Of a stretch of DNA of 64,000 nucleotides, positions 7,808-17,312 are shown piece by piece. The notes below the pieces were generated by a model. That model searched no databases. It saw only the letters and a list, made by a program, of their open reading frames with translations, and had not been told where the DNA came from. Source of the DNA: Planctomycetota bacterium. Lineage in GTDB: Bacteria > Planctomycetota > Phycisphaerae > UBA1845. The DNA is taken from the NCBI GenBank assembly GCA_029558835.1, contig JAKQDH010000206.1, positions 32,713 to 96,712 on the forward strand. Reading direction: 5' to 3'. A program made the translations under genes and the position numbers. The first letter of the stretch is position 1. Each line of letters starts with the position of its first letter.

Positions 7808-10800
7808 TCACCGTCGTCGCAGGACAATCATCGCTTCCTGAAAGCTGACCGAACCGTCGCCGTCCGAGTCCGCCGCGGTGAAATCGGTGCGCTCGGCCAT
7901 TGGCGATCTCGCGTACTCCTCCTTCGAGAGCCATCCGTTCCCATCGGCGTCGAGGCGATCGAATGCCTGTCGCAGGGGCCTGCCGCCGGGAGCATTCGGC
8001 GTGGCGGGTCGCTCCCCCTCGAGCTGATCGCCAAGCGGCCCGTCGAACCCGCGGCCGGACACCCCCGCGGCCTCGTTCACGAGCCGCCGGAAGCTTTTGT
8101 ACGTCGGTGCGCGGTACCCCTGCGTCTGCACCATGAACACGCCGAACATCTTGTTCGTGCGGTCGATCCAGAACTGGGTGCCGTTGGCCCCACCCCAGGA
8201 GTAGCCGCCGCGCTCGTCCACCGCGCCGCCGAGGCCGTAGCGCTGGCCGGCGGCCTTGACGTGGTTCTGGAACATGAGGTCGACCGTCTCGGGTTTGAGG
8301 ATGCGCAAGCCGTCGAGCTCGCCGCCGTTGAGGATCATTCGACAGAAGCGCGCGTAGTCCTCGGCGGTGCTCACCAGGCCGTGGCCGCCCATGAACAGCG
8401 ACGGCTTCTCGGTGAGCGGGCGGTCACGCTCGGGCGCGGCGATGAGCGTGCCGGGCTGCGGCTGGCGGTAGCGCTGCGCGATCCGCGACGCCTTCTCCCG
8501 CGGCACCCAGAAGTCCGTGTCGTGCATCTCGAGCGGCGTGAACAGCCGCTCGCGCAGAAGCTCGTCGAGCGGCTTTCCCGCGACGGCTTCGATGTAGCGA
8601 CCGAGGATGTCGATGGAGACGCCGTAGTTGTACCCCGTGCCGGGATGGAACTTGAGCGGCTCCTTGGCGACCGCCTCGGAATACTCCTTGAGCGTGACGT
8701 TCTCGCCCCGGCTTGCGCGGAACGCGAGTTCGGCGGACGCGGTAGAACGCCGGCCCTGACCCGTCCCCGCCCCCCCTCGACCACCCGGCCCAGCATCGAT
8801 CTGTCCGTAGTACAACCCGCTGCTGTGGCTCATGAGCATCCGCGGCGTGATCGGCGACTTCGCGGGCACGAGCTCGCCGTCCTCCAGCACCATGGGCTCG
8901 GCCCACTCGGGCAAATGCTTGGAGATCGGCTCATCGAGTGTGAACTTCCCCTCGTCGAGCAGGGTGAGCGCGGCAACAGTGATCACCGGCTTGGTCATGC
9001 TCATGAGCCGGAATATCGCGTCCTTGGGCATGGGCGTGCCCGCTTCGATGTCCTGCTTGCCGAAGGCCTCGAAGTAGCCGCGGTGGCCGTCCTTGAAGAC
9101 CAGATCGACGACGCCCGCGACTTCCTTGTTCGCCACCGCCTGTTGCATGGCGAGGTCGAGGCGATTGAGCACGTCCGGGTTCAGCCCGGAGGCTTTGGCG
9201 GCTTCGCCGTGAGGTCGGGGAGGGAGCTCGCGTTCGGCACCGTTGGCGCCCGGTGTGTTCGTGGGCGTTCGCGCGTGTCGCTGGAAGAACTCCCACATCA
9301 GATCATTCGCCGAGATGTCCCTTGTCGAGTTGCCGAGCTGCTTGAGCGGCGGTTCGCGACCGGGCCATGTGTGGCCTCCGCCATTGATCTGCACGAGGAC
9401 GACCTCGGTGCCTGACCTTCCGCCGTTCCAGGTGGTGCGGGTGACGGTCATGCCGTCAGCAGCAGTGTCGGGGAGTTGCTCGATCATCGGAGGTTCGGCA
9501 CAGCCATTGGCCTTGATCCACTGATCGAGCGAGTGGCGCACGGACAGGAAGACGGGTCGATCCCGCGCAAGTGGATGCCCGACGCCCTGGCCCCCTTCCA
9601 TCGGAGCGCTCGCATCGGCGGTGCCATGAAAGTGCATCACGGCGACCGGGCGCGAAGGTGCGCACGTCTCAGTGCCCATCGGTCCGCCGACGGGCGCGAT
9701 CGCGGCGATGCGGTCGGCGATCTCCGAAGCGACGCGGTACGCCATGATCGCGCCGTTGGACATGCCGGTGGCGTAGACGCGATTCGCATCGACGTTGGCG
9801 ACGCTCGCGAGGTCGTCGAGCAGAGCGCGAACGAAGCCGACATCGTCGATGTTGTTGTCCATCGCGTAGCCGCAGCAGTTGCCGCCGTTGAACGTAAGCA
9901 GGCGATTGGGCAGAAGACCCATGCCGTACGGATAGGTGACGATGAAGCCGGCCTCGTCGGCCTTGTCGTTGAGGCCACTGAGTGTGACCATGCTCTCGGG
10001 GTTGCCGCCGCCGCCGTGAAACGCGACGACGACGGGCGTGGGGCGGGCGGGGTCGTAGCTGCGAGGGATGTAGATCAGCGAGCGACGGTCGAGGGCGCCG
10101 ACCTTGATCGCGCGTGTGACGGCTTTGCCAGGCGCGAGCGATGGGTGTGACGGCGAGCCGGGCGCGGGAGTCAGCGGTGCGTTAAACGCCTCGCGATAGA
10201 ACGCCCAGTTGTCATCGCCCATCGCTCGCAGCGCGCCCACGGGGTCGTGGGCCACGCCGGGGAGCACGGTCCACGTGTGCGGGATCTTGAGGGCGTTCAG
10301 GTGCTCATGAAAGAGACAACTGTCTTCGAAGGCCTCGTCTTTGTCGCCGATGACGACGCGGACCAGCGAGCCCTCGGCGATCGCCGCGGCGTTCTGCTCA
10401 GCCAGCGTGCGCGGGCTGACGCTGCGGAAGTACGCCTGATCGCCGCCGTAGACCTTGCTCAGCACTTCCGCCGCACGCTGTCGCCCCGCCCGCGGCGTCT
10501 GCACCAGTTCAGCCTGCATTGGCCCCGCGCCGACGATCGAGACGGCCCGAAACATCTCGGGGAACTTGAACCCCAGGCGGGCCGCGCCGTAGCCGCCCAT
10601 GCTGAAGCCGTCGAGCAGGCGATCCTCGCGCGTGGCGATGGTGCGGTACGCCCCGTCGATGTGCGGCACCAGGTCCTTGACGATCACCGTCTCCAGCGGC
10701 GCGGTGCCGTCCTTCCAGTCCACATACATGCCTTCGACCAGTCCGTCGACGAACACCACCAGGCACGGCGGCGTCTTGCCGGCCTCGATGGCCGCGTCGA

Positions 10801-11095
10801 AGTGCCGGGCGACCTGCGGGATGCCCGCGAGCCCGCCGCCCGAACCGTGTAGCCAATAGACCACGGGGAAGCGCCGCTGCGGATCGCGCTCATACGCCGC
10901 GGGCCTGTAGAGGTGGTAACTGACCTTGGCCTTGGCCGCCGCGCTGTCGAAGGTGTGGAAGGTCACGCGCGGGGCCTTGACCTGACGCGTCACCCACTCG
11001 GCGGCGGGCTGACGCGGCACGGTGGGGGATTCGTCCGGCTGCGCGGTCGCTACACCTGCTACTGACAACAGCACCGTGACAAAGTAGCAAAGCAC
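7808..11095 (-). CDS. secreted fusion of two alpha/beta-hydrolases, a beta-lactamase-like hydrolase and EF-hands
   Basis: This 1095-residue protein combines three serine-hydrolase modules. Module 1 (about 30-300) is an esterase-D/feruloyl-esterase type with YWLHGSGGG and the nucleophile elbow GFSMGG. Module 2 (about 330-600) is a PHB-depolymerase/LpqC-like esterase with AFHGGGGN and GMSNG. Module 3 (about 650-1020) is a class-C beta-lactamase/penicillin-binding fold with SMTK and YNYG. Two EF-hands follow at the C-terminus (DADGNGWLSKEE, DSDGDGSVSFQE). The GTG at 11095 was chosen because AAGGAG precedes it and a clean signal peptide (LCYFVTVLLSVAGVATAQ) follows; the longer frame to 11353 has neither. 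It heads the sulfatase operon, suggesting de-esterification of the same decorated polysaccharide. Substrates are inferred. Confidence 0.82.
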   Translation of the reverse strand: MLCYFVTVLLSVAGVATAQPDESPTVPRQPAAEWVTRQVKAPRVTFHTFDSAAAKAKVSYHLYRPAAYERDPQRRFPVVYWLHGSGGGLAGIPQVARHFDAAIEAGKTPPCLVVFVDGLVEGMYVDWKDGTAPLETVIVKDLVPHIDGAYRTIATREDRLLDGFSMGGYGAARLGFKFPEMFRAVSIVGAGPMQAELVQTPRAGRQRAAEVLSKVYGGDQAYFRSVSPRTLAEQNAAAIAEGSLVRVVIGDKDEAFEDSCLFHEHLNALKIPHTWTVLPGVAHDPVGALRAMGDDNWAFYREAFNAPLTPAPGSPSHPSLAPGKAVTRAIKVGALDRRSLIYIPRSYDPARPTPVVVAFHGGGGNPESMVTLSGLNDKADEAGFIVTYPYGMGLLPNRLLTFNGGNCCGYAMDNNIDDVGFVRALLDDLASVANVDANRVYATGMSNGAIMAYRVASEIADRIAAIAPVGGPMGTETCAPSRPVAVMHFHGTADASAPMEGGQGVGHPLARDRPVFLSVRHSLDQWIKANGCAEPPMIEQLPDTAADGMTVTRTTWNGGRSGTEVVLVQINGGGHTWPGREPPLKQLGNSTRDISANDLMWEFFQRHARTPTNTPGANGAERELPPRPHGEAAKASGLNPDVLNRLDLAMQQAVANKEVAGVVDLVFKDGHRGYFEAFGKQDIEAGTPMPKDAIFRLMSMTKPVITVAALTLLDEGKFTLDEPISKHLPEWAEPMVLEDGELVPAKSPITPRMLMSHSSGLYYGQIDAGPGGRGGAGTGQGRRSTASAELAFRASRGENVTLKEYSEAVAKEPLKFHPGTGYNYGVSIDILGRYIEAVAGKPLDELLRERLFTPLEMHDTDFWVPREKASRIAQRYRQPQPGTLIAAPERDRPLTEKPSLFMGGHGLVSTAEDYARFCRMILNGGELDGLRILKPETVDLMFQNHVKAAGQRYGLGGAVDERGGYSWGGANGTQFWIDRTNKMFGVFMVQTQGYRAPTYKSFRRLVNEAAGVSGRGFDGPLGDQLEGERPATPNAPGGRPLRQAFDRLDADGNGWLSKEEYARSPMAERTDFTAADSDGDGSVSFQEAMIVLRRR

Positions 11096-11638
11096 TGCGT
11101 TCTCTCCTTGTGGACTCGCAAGCCTCGCACGATAGATCCACGCTGTGTCGTGCAAGAGCGTGCGTTCAACGCACGCCACGAGCAAGACGGTGCCAAGGCT
11201 GTTTATGACGTGCACCAGCAACGTGGCCGCCTCCCAACAAGGACCGTTGAGCACCCGGAGCCATTCCAATGCCGGAAGGACCCGACCGGGGGCACCTCGC
11301 CGGCTGACCGACGACCCCTCCCAGGACCGCCCCCCACGCGCTGGGGCCCTCATGCCGGGTTGTGGCTGCAGCGAGCCCCGTGGCCGCCGTACAGGCGGCG
11401 CGCGGCGTACTCGCAGGGTGCCGCTGTCCGGTCGGGTCAGACATCTGGCAAAACGAACTACAAGTCCCTATATTGCCAAGCGCTGAGGGGAGGGCGCCAA
11501 CCCGGCGCATGGGGCCCCGAAACAAGCAGAATCTGCCGGCGCCGGCAATGAACCTCGCTCTCCGGCGTTGACCTTGGCGGGCGGCAAGTACGCGGCCGCA
11601 CTCCTGCTGTCACTCAACGAGCATCAGGGAGAACCACG
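11096..11638. other. divergent intergenic region
   Basis: These 543 bases separate the leftward hydrolase/sulfatase operon from the rightward Spy-like gene and must hold both promoters. No open frame here looks coding on either strand, and no clear -35/-10 pair, tRNA or riboswitch was recognised by eye. Confidence 0.5.
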
Positions 11639-12448
11639 ATGTGTCGGAACCGACTGCACAGCTTCATCACTTTCATGTTCGCCACAGCCGTACTTTCGGG
11701 CGCATCCGGGTGGGCCATCGCACCTCCGCCAGCCGTCGCGGACGACGGGGCAATGGGTGCCAGTACGCTCCGGCCCAAGGTCACAGACGAGGAGCGCGGA
11801 CAGCTGAAGCAGCTGCGCGAGCAACTGGACCAGGGGGAACTGACGCCGCAGGCGTTCGCCACCCAGGTGGACGAGCTTCTGGGGGATCGGTTCGCAGGAC
11901 AGCGCCGCTGGGGCCGTGGGGTGTGGCGCGCCGCCGTGACGCGCGGGCTGTTTGCCCGCGTCGCTGACAGACTGCAGCTCACTGACGAACAGCGCGTTGC
12001 GGCTCGCGACGCTTGGCAGGCGGCACGCCATCGGGCACGGGTGCTGGCGCTGGAGGGAATGGCCAGCATCCGATTGACGCTGACGACCGAACAGCGCGCT
12101 GAGTTCGACCGGCTTCGCGCGGAGCGGTTCGCCTCCCTGCGTCAGGAAGGCGATAGTGCCGGGACAGGGCTCGAGCGCCGCTGGGCACCAGGGGCATGGC
12201 GACAGCGCGCACGGCAGTTCTTCGTCCGGGTGGCGGAGCACCTCCAGCTTACGGCGGAGCAGAAGGCGCAGATCCGGGAAGTACGCCAGGGGACCCAAGC
12301 GGGCTTCCGCGACTTGTGGCAGGATACCCGCACCCAATTCAAATCCCTGCTCACACTGGAACAAGCGCAAACTCTGGAGCAGCTTCGCGAGCAGTTCCGT
12401 GGCCGGGCCGCGGGTCGCGTCCGGCCGGATGGCGATCCGGCAGAATGA
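11639..12448 (+). CDS. Spy/CpxP-like periplasmic LTxxQ protein
   Basis: This 269-residue helical protein has an N-terminal signal peptide (cleavage near AVADDG) and repeated LTxxQ motifs: LTDEQ, LTTEQ, LTAEQ and LTLEQ. It is dense in Gln, Arg and Glu, as expected for Spy/CpxP chaperones that bind unfolded proteins or metals and report envelope stress. It is about 1.7 times the length of E. coli Spy and contains two visible internal halves, each with the block 'RVADRLQLTDEQ' / 'RVAEHLQLTAEQ', so it looks like a tandem duplication of one unit. The ATG is preceded by GGGAGAACCACG. It is transcribed alone, away from the hydrolase operon. Function is by family resemblance. Confidence 0.75.
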   Translation: MCRNRLHSFITFMFATAVLSGASGWAIAPPPAVADDGAMGASTLRPKVTDEERGQLKQLREQLDQGELTPQAFATQVDELLGDRFAGQRRWGRGVWRAAVTRGLFARVADRLQLTDEQRVAARDAWQAARHRARVLALEGMASIRLTLTTEQRAEFDRLRAERFASLRQEGDSAGTGLERRWAPGAWRQRARQFFVRVAEHLQLTAEQKAQIREVRQGTQAGFRDLWQDTRTQFKSLLTLEQAQTLEQLREQFRGRAAGRVRPDGDPAE

Positions 12449-12862
12449 CGAAGAAGCCCAGGGAACATCTAAGCGGGCGGCGGGCGCGCACGAGGTCGAT
12501 CGTGAGCAGCAGGCGCCGCAGGTCGTCCCCGTGCCGGTTGGCATTGGAGCAGGCCTTGGCGAACGGTCCGTAGATGCGTTCGTGGTCGACCGTGCCGAAC
12601 GCGCCCCAGTGGGGCCTCTCGTGCTCGCCGGTCGTTGACCGGATCGTGCGACGCGGCTGCTGGACCGGCAGCGCAATGAGGGGGCTCCACTCCCGCCACG
12701 CGATCCAATGCTCGAGCTCCTGCTCGTCCAGGAGCTCGTCGCCGTCCCGTGAGCGCTCGAGAAAGGACAGAGTGACTGCGGGTGGCCGCCAACTGCGGGC
12801 AACGTCCCGGCTTGACGGGCGGCCCGTTCGAGAGCAACAGCACGTCATTCATGCCGCTCGGC
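12449..12862. other. 414-bp spacer with a possible decayed - strand coding remnant
   Basis: The - strand frame between about 12460 and 12790 reads with ordinary protein composition (DGDELLDEQELEHWIAWREW, HWGAFGTVDHERIYGPFAKA) but has no convincing start or ribosome site. It then runs on antisense into the Spy-like gene. It may be the remains of an unidentified small gene. Nothing else was seen here. Confidence 0.25.
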
Positions 12863-13282
12863 CTATGCGCCGGTAAACGCCGTCTGAAACTCGGCGAAGT
12901 CGCGCAGGTCAACGTCGCCGTCATCGTCGAGGTCGTAGCAGTCGCAATCCGCTCCGAGGCCCTGACCTGGGCCCCCCAGGCAGTCGCTGAAGTCGGCGAA
13001 GTCGGCGAGGTCCACGTCCTGATCCCCGTCACAGTCACCCGGGAGCGTGGCCGCACGCATCACCGCCCAAAACCCACCCGTCAAGTCGAATTCCCCGCCG
13101 GTCATCACGACGACGTTCGCATCGGCTTGGCCGATGGTGCCGGACAGCTCATAGCTGCCGCCGGTCGTCCCCATGGCTCCGCCGCCGTCGACGGTGAACC
13201 AGTCAACTGTGAATTGTGCATTAGCTACTGTGGCCAAGGTCAGCAGCAGGCCAAACAAGGCCGCGCTTCTGTATCGAGTCAC
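12863..13282 (-). CDS. short secreted protein with C-terminal dockerin-like pair
   Basis: This 139-residue protein has a signal peptide (FGLLLTLATVANAQ) and a short domain with FTVDGGGAMGTTGGSYELSG and a GTIGQ turn, a unit common in planctomycete surface proteins. It ends with two Ca-binding repeats, 'DCDGDQDVDLADFADFSDCL' and 'DLDDDGDVDLRDFAEFQ'. The GTG at 13282 was chosen because GGAGG sits seven bases before it; the upstream ATG at 13306 would overlap the protease gene and lacks a site. It follows the protease gene by 13 bases on the same strand, so the two are probably co-expressed. The repeats are dockerin-like, but no cohesin was seen in the window; they may simply be a Ca-dependent cell-surface module. 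Confidence 0.75.
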   Translation of the reverse strand: MTRYRSAALFGLLLTLATVANAQFTVDWFTVDGGGAMGTTGGSYELSGTIGQADANVVVMTGGEFDLTGGFWAVMRAATLPGDCDGDQDVDLADFADFSDCLGGPGQGLGADCDCYDLDDDGDVDLRDFAEFQTAFTGA

Positions 13283-13295
13283 GATTGCACCTCCA

Positions 13296-14846
13296 TTACT
13301 CGCCAATCACGACCGTCCCACTGTGGGCTTGCACCGTCATGCCGCGCACGCCATCAAACGTCATGGGCGGATACGTGCCCCCGAAGATGACGATGGTGCC
13401 GCCGCCCAGGACGCCGTAGTAGCCCTCCAGCAGGCTGTTCCACGGACAGGTGAGCGAGCCGTCCTCGTCCGCGGGGTCGCAGGGCGTATTCCGCCAGACG
13501 TAAACCACGCTGCGCGCGGCCAGGTACTCCGACAGCCGGTCGAAGGCGTAGCACAAGGCGCCCTCGCCGGTGTCCTCGTCCGGGATGCACTCGTCACTCT
13601 CGGAGCACGTGGCCACAGCGCGGATGAGGTGATCGCTCTGGGTGAACACCGGCGCGCCGGATGAGCCGCCGTCCTGCCCACCGTCGAGAAGCTCGAAGTC
13701 GTACGTGTCGTAGGCCGTACCGAAGCACTGCGAGATGTCCTCGATGCCCAGCAGCGTGCCCCACGAGTACGATTTGCGCATGCCGAGCGGGTGGTGAATC
13801 ATGCTGGCCAGCGACGGATTTGGCGCCTCGCCAGAGCTCCACCCCGCCCAGGCGATATCGCCGGGGATCTCGGCAGCGTTGAGGCCCAGCAGGGTGCAGT
13901 CAGCGTCGCTGTCTGTGGTCAGGTGTGTCGACCAGTTCGTTCGCGGGACTGACCCGAGCGGCGGGACGGAGCCGTCGCACGTTTCGCTCTGGAACAACCA
14001 ATAGACTTCGACCGTAGCGGCCACCTCATCGGAACTGACGCAATGGCCGGCCGTGAGGAAGAGCGGGTCGAAATCCGCAACTGTGCGCGTCACCATCGCT
14101 CCACTACAGACGTAACTTTCGCCGCCCTCGACGAAACGGATATGTGCCACCGCGGCCATTTCGGTCTCCCAGCCGGGATAGCAACTGGCGTCGAGCCGAC
14201 AGCCGGAGCGCTCCAGCAGTTCACGCGGCATCGGGAAGTTCTGCAGGATCCCGGTGATCGTCAGGGCGGCGCGGGGTGATGCCGGATCAACGGCGGAGGG
14301 CAGGTAGTACTCGACGCGTACGCGCCGGCCGAATACGGTTGGCGCCCAGAACGGGAAGCCCGCGTGCGCATCGGCCGCCGTGAAGGGACCGTAAGCCTCG
14401 CGCGCATCATCGGCGTTGTAGAGGATGAGCTCGGCGCCGAGCGGCGGGCGAAATGGTTCGAATCGTACGCGGAGCGACTCGGCGTTGGGCGAGGCGAGCT
14501 CGAGCGTCCAGAGCCTGCCGCCGTCCTTCAGTTGGGTCCACACGCCGTCGCACGCCGTGGCGAGCTGCTGGGGGAAAACACGGCCAATGACCGGCGGGTT
14601 TTCCGTGTGGCGCACCGTATCGTCGGGCCCGAGCGCCGGCAGGACGGCCTGCCGCTCCAGCGGGAACGCCTCCGCCAAGTCGAGGCTCCGGGGAACGGGC
14701 ACGGCGATATCGGCCCGCGGATACGGCGAGAGCACGCTGGCCGTGGCGACCTCTTCCGCCGAGGCCGAGACCGGCAGCATGGGTAGAAGCAATACCACGA
14801 GGAAGATCAGGTAGTCGTGATTTCGTTTTTGTAATGTGTTTAGCAT
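13296..14846 (-). CDS. secreted Lys-C-like trypsin-family serine protease
   Basis: This 516-residue protein has a signal peptide (FLVVLLLPMLPVSASA). A 190-residue N-terminal region, probably a propeptide with a beta-sandwich, is followed by a chymotrypsin-fold catalytic domain. The triad is visible as His in LFLTAGHC, Asp in DSDADCTLLGL and Ser in GGSSGAP. The cysteine-rich N-terminus of the catalytic domain (SGCRLDASCYP) and the AHIRF start resemble the Achromobacter lyticus Lys-C group. The C-terminus carries an extra strand-rich tail ending in VQAHSGTVVIGE. It is the upstream partner of the dockerin-like gene at 12863 and lies 28 bases after the fibre-like gene, so all three may share a transcript. 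Specificity for lysine is not established. Confidence 0.82.
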   Translation of the reverse strand: MLNTLQKRNHDYLIFLVVLLLPMLPVSASAEEVATASVLSPYPRADIAVPVPRSLDLAEAFPLERQAVLPALGPDDTVRHTENPPVIGRVFPQQLATACDGVWTQLKDGGRLWTLELASPNAESLRVRFEPFRPPLGAELILYNADDAREAYGPFTAADAHAGFPFWAPTVFGRRVRVEYYLPSAVDPASPRAALTITGILQNFPMPRELLERSGCRLDASCYPGWETEMAAVAHIRFVEGGESYVCSGAMVTRTVADFDPLFLTAGHCVSSDEVAATVEVYWLFQSETCDGSVPPLGSVPRTNWSTHLTTDSDADCTLLGLNAAEIPGDIAWAGWSSGEAPNPSLASMIHHPLGMRKSYSWGTLLGIEDISQCFGTAYDTYDFELLDGGQDGGSSGAPVFTQSDHLIRAVATCSESDECIPDEDTGEGALCYAFDRLSEYLAARSVVYVWRNTPCDPADEDGSLTCPWNSLLEGYYGVLGGGTIVIFGGTYPPMTFDGVRGMTVQAHSGTVVIGE

Positions 14847-14874
14847 GGTCGCACCTCCGGTGGGTCTGAAGCCC

Positions 14875-17007
14875 TTATTGCAGACTCACCAGGACGAGCA
14901 CGAGGCCATCGCCCTCGGCGAGGCCCGTCATGGCTTTGCCGATTGTCGCACCGTGCGCCCGGTCGTGGTCGGTCACCTTCATCGCGCAGCCCGGAACATC
15001 GGACGTCGTGAGCAGATCGCCCGGCTGAATCGGGCCGTTCGAGCTTACGCAGCGGCACCAAACCCGGCCCGTCAACGCGACCGGGTGCTCGCCGTCGGCG
15101 ACGGAATTCTCCTGTCCCATGACCATGCCTGGGTTGATGCCACCCGCGCCGCTGATTACGCCGGCGACCGTGCGGTCGTAGGCGCGGCTGCTGACGACGA
15201 GTCCGCCGGGGTTGGCAGAGTCAATGCAAACGACCGAGCCCGGCGCGGGCTTCCGCTCCGGTGCGGCCACGCGGAACTGCTCGGACAGGTCCGCGCCGCC
15301 GGTGATCTGGAGGATGGTGCAGATGGTCCGGCCGTCGGCGTTCACCTGGAACGGCCGGCTGGCGGTCTGCTCGTCGTAAGCGACGATGAACGGACCGGTG
15401 GTCTCTTCCCGCTGGAGCCAGAGAACTTCACCCGAGCCGTCGTTCTGAACGTGCATCGTGGCGGTGTTGCTGTTGTTCGTAATGTGCGCGGCGATACCCG
15501 CATTGGCCTGGTAGTTGTGGGCCTGAAGCGGGGCGTTCGCGGCGTTTTGCCCCACCCCGATGACATTGAGCGCGTGAGTGGTCGTCCCCAGTCCTCCGAC
15601 GGTCACCGAGCCGCCACCGTTGTTGATGAAGAGCGTCGCCGGCACCCCATTGTTACGGGCCATGAGCTCATTGTCGTCCATGGCCAGATTGAGGCTGGTC
15701 ACCGGACCCACCACGACGTAGCCCCCAGAGCCGGGCCCCGCATCGGTCCCATTGTCCACGTGCAGGCGCACGTCCGGATCCGTCGTGCCCACGCCCACGT
15801 TGCCGCCGCCATTGACGAGCAGCACATCGTGATCGGAAGTGCCATTAATATCCATGCTTCCAACGATGAAACTCGACGATGAATCGATGCTTGTGCCGTC
15901 GAAGGTCAGTCGGTCGAATTGCGTACCGAAAGAGTTGTAGCGCCTGGTCAGCTCCAGCACGTACGGCGACGCCGAGTCGTACGGCTTCGACACCTCCAGG
16001 TGCGAGGTAGGCGCGGAGGTCCCCACGCCCACGTAGCCGTCGCTGTAATAGACGCTGGAACCGTTGGCATCCCATAAGCACGCGCCCGCCCCTGCCGGCT
16101 GCCAGGACGCGAGGCCGGCGGCGTCCGACGTCAGCACGTAGCCGTTCTGCGCGCCCGTGGTAAGTTGGAACCCCGTCGTCTTGACCGTGCCGGCGACGTC
16201 CAGGCGTGTCGCGGGCGAGGTGGTGCCGATGCCGACGGAACCGTCCGTGCTCAGACACAGGTGGACGGGGTTGTCGCTGTAGTTTGCATTCGCGCCGAAT
16301 GAGAAACGCAGCTGCGAACCCGGAGTCGCGCCACTGGTCGTGCGATAGAGCGACCACTTGTCGACCAGGTCGCCGCCGCTGAGCTCGGCCAGGTGAAACG
16401 CTGACCCGTAATTTCCGCCGGGGCTGCTGAACAGGCCGAGCACGGCGTCGCCGTCCTCGAGAATCAAATCGTCGTTGTACAAGGCGAGCTCGTTCAACAA
16501 CTGGTCAACGCCCACCAGGTGAAGGGGCGCGGCGGGATCGGCCTTGCCGATCCCCACGTTCCCGGCGTTCGTGGCGTAGATGTCGTCGCCGTTGGCGGCC
16601 CAGTAGCCCGCGCCGCTACCGGGGCTGTTCAGCGCGTACAGCGCATACGGCGTCGCACTCACCGGCTGCCGGGGCGTCAACGTCGTATAGGACCCGCCGC
16701 CGGCCGGGTAGCGCGCCTGGATCTCGATCCAGCGGGCATTGCCGAAGAACGCGCCGCCGAAATCGAGCTCGACAGTGAACAGGCCGTTGACCACGTCCGT
16801 GCCGGCCAGGGTGTTCTGGCCCAGGAGAATTCCGCCCGTTGCCGCGCCATAAAGTCCGAAAATGAAGTCGACGTCACCGGTAACCGGGACGCCGGCCTGC
16901 TTGAACTGCCCCTGGTACGTAAACGCCGTGCCCAGCGGCTCCAGGCCCCAGGCCGGCGTCGCGATCAGGCCGGCCACGATCATCAGACCCGCAAATCGCC
17001 CGCTCAT
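14875..17007 (-). CDS. secreted fibre/adhesin-like protein with 'VGIGTT' repeats
   Basis: This 710-residue protein starts at the ATG at 17007, seven bases after GGAGG, with signal peptide FAGLMIVAGLIATPAWG. An N-terminal domain (FTYQGQFKQAGVPVTGDVDF...PVSATPYALYA, about 22-150) is common in Planctomycetes and Bacteroidetes. It is followed by a long beta-rich body built around repeats of N-V-G-I-G plus a loop and 'LHV/LDV' (GNVGIGKADP, GSVGIGTTSP, GYVGVGTSAP, GNVGVGTTDP). This resembles phage tail-fibre and intramolecular-chaperone-type surface proteins. The C-terminal 130 residues (LSEQFRVA...ALTGRVWCRC...GDLLTTSD) match a tail-fibre-like cap often found on such proteins. A role as a cell-surface fibre is inferred. 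Confidence 0.7.
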   Translation of the reverse strand: MSGRFAGLMIVAGLIATPAWGLEPLGTAFTYQGQFKQAGVPVTGDVDFIFGLYGAATGGILLGQNTLAGTDVVNGLFTVELDFGGAFFGNARWIEIQARYPAGGGSYTTLTPRQPVSATPYALYALNSPGSGAGYWAANGDDIYATNAGNVGIGKADPAAPLHLVGVDQLLNELALYNDDLILEDGDAVLGLFSSPGGNYGSAFHLAELSGGDLVDKWSLYRTTSGATPGSQLRFSFGANANYSDNPVHLCLSTDGSVGIGTTSPATRLDVAGTVKTTGFQLTTGAQNGYVLTSDAAGLASWQPAGAGACLWDANGSSVYYSDGYVGVGTSAPTSHLEVSKPYDSASPYVLELTRRYNSFGTQFDRLTFDGTSIDSSSSFIVGSMDINGTSDHDVLLVNGGGNVGVGTTDPDVRLHVDNGTDAGPGSGGYVVVGPVTSLNLAMDDNELMARNNGVPATLFINNGGGSVTVGGLGTTTHALNVIGVGQNAANAPLQAHNYQANAGIAAHITNNSNTATMHVQNDGSGEVLWLQREETTGPFIVAYDEQTASRPFQVNADGRTICTILQITGGADLSEQFRVAAPERKPAPGSVVCIDSANPGGLVVSSRAYDRTVAGVISGAGGINPGMVMGQENSVADGEHPVALTGRVWCRCVSSNGPIQPGDLLTTSDVPGCAMKVTDHDRAHGATIGKAMTGLAEGDGLVLVLVSLQ

Positions 17008-17312
17008 GACAATCCTCCAAGTTGCTGCAATAGTCTTCTGCCCGCCCAACGCGCGGGCTGTCGTGTCAGCGCCCTGCCCGGGCTCCCCTCTCGGGGTTGC
17101 GCGCGGGCCCGCCGGGGACGGCTGCCAGGTTCCCGGCGGCCGCACCCGGTGTGGACGGGACCCTAAGCGTTGCAAACCACCGTCGAACCGGTTATGATGG
17201 CGTTCACTCGGTCGGACCGGGTGAGCGCCGCCCAGGGTTCGCCTCGATCCCAGCCCACCATGACTCAGTTCGCAGGCGGATCGTGGTACCCATCAGAAAA
17301 AGGGGGGATTTC
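17008..17312. other. divergent spacer between fibre gene and sigma factor
   Basis: These 305 bases carry the two outward promoters, with GGAGG for the fibre gene at the left and AGGGGGG for the sigma factor at the right. The open frame that runs through it (from 17097) has no ribosome site and a shifted composition, so it is not counted as coding. Confidence 0.45.
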
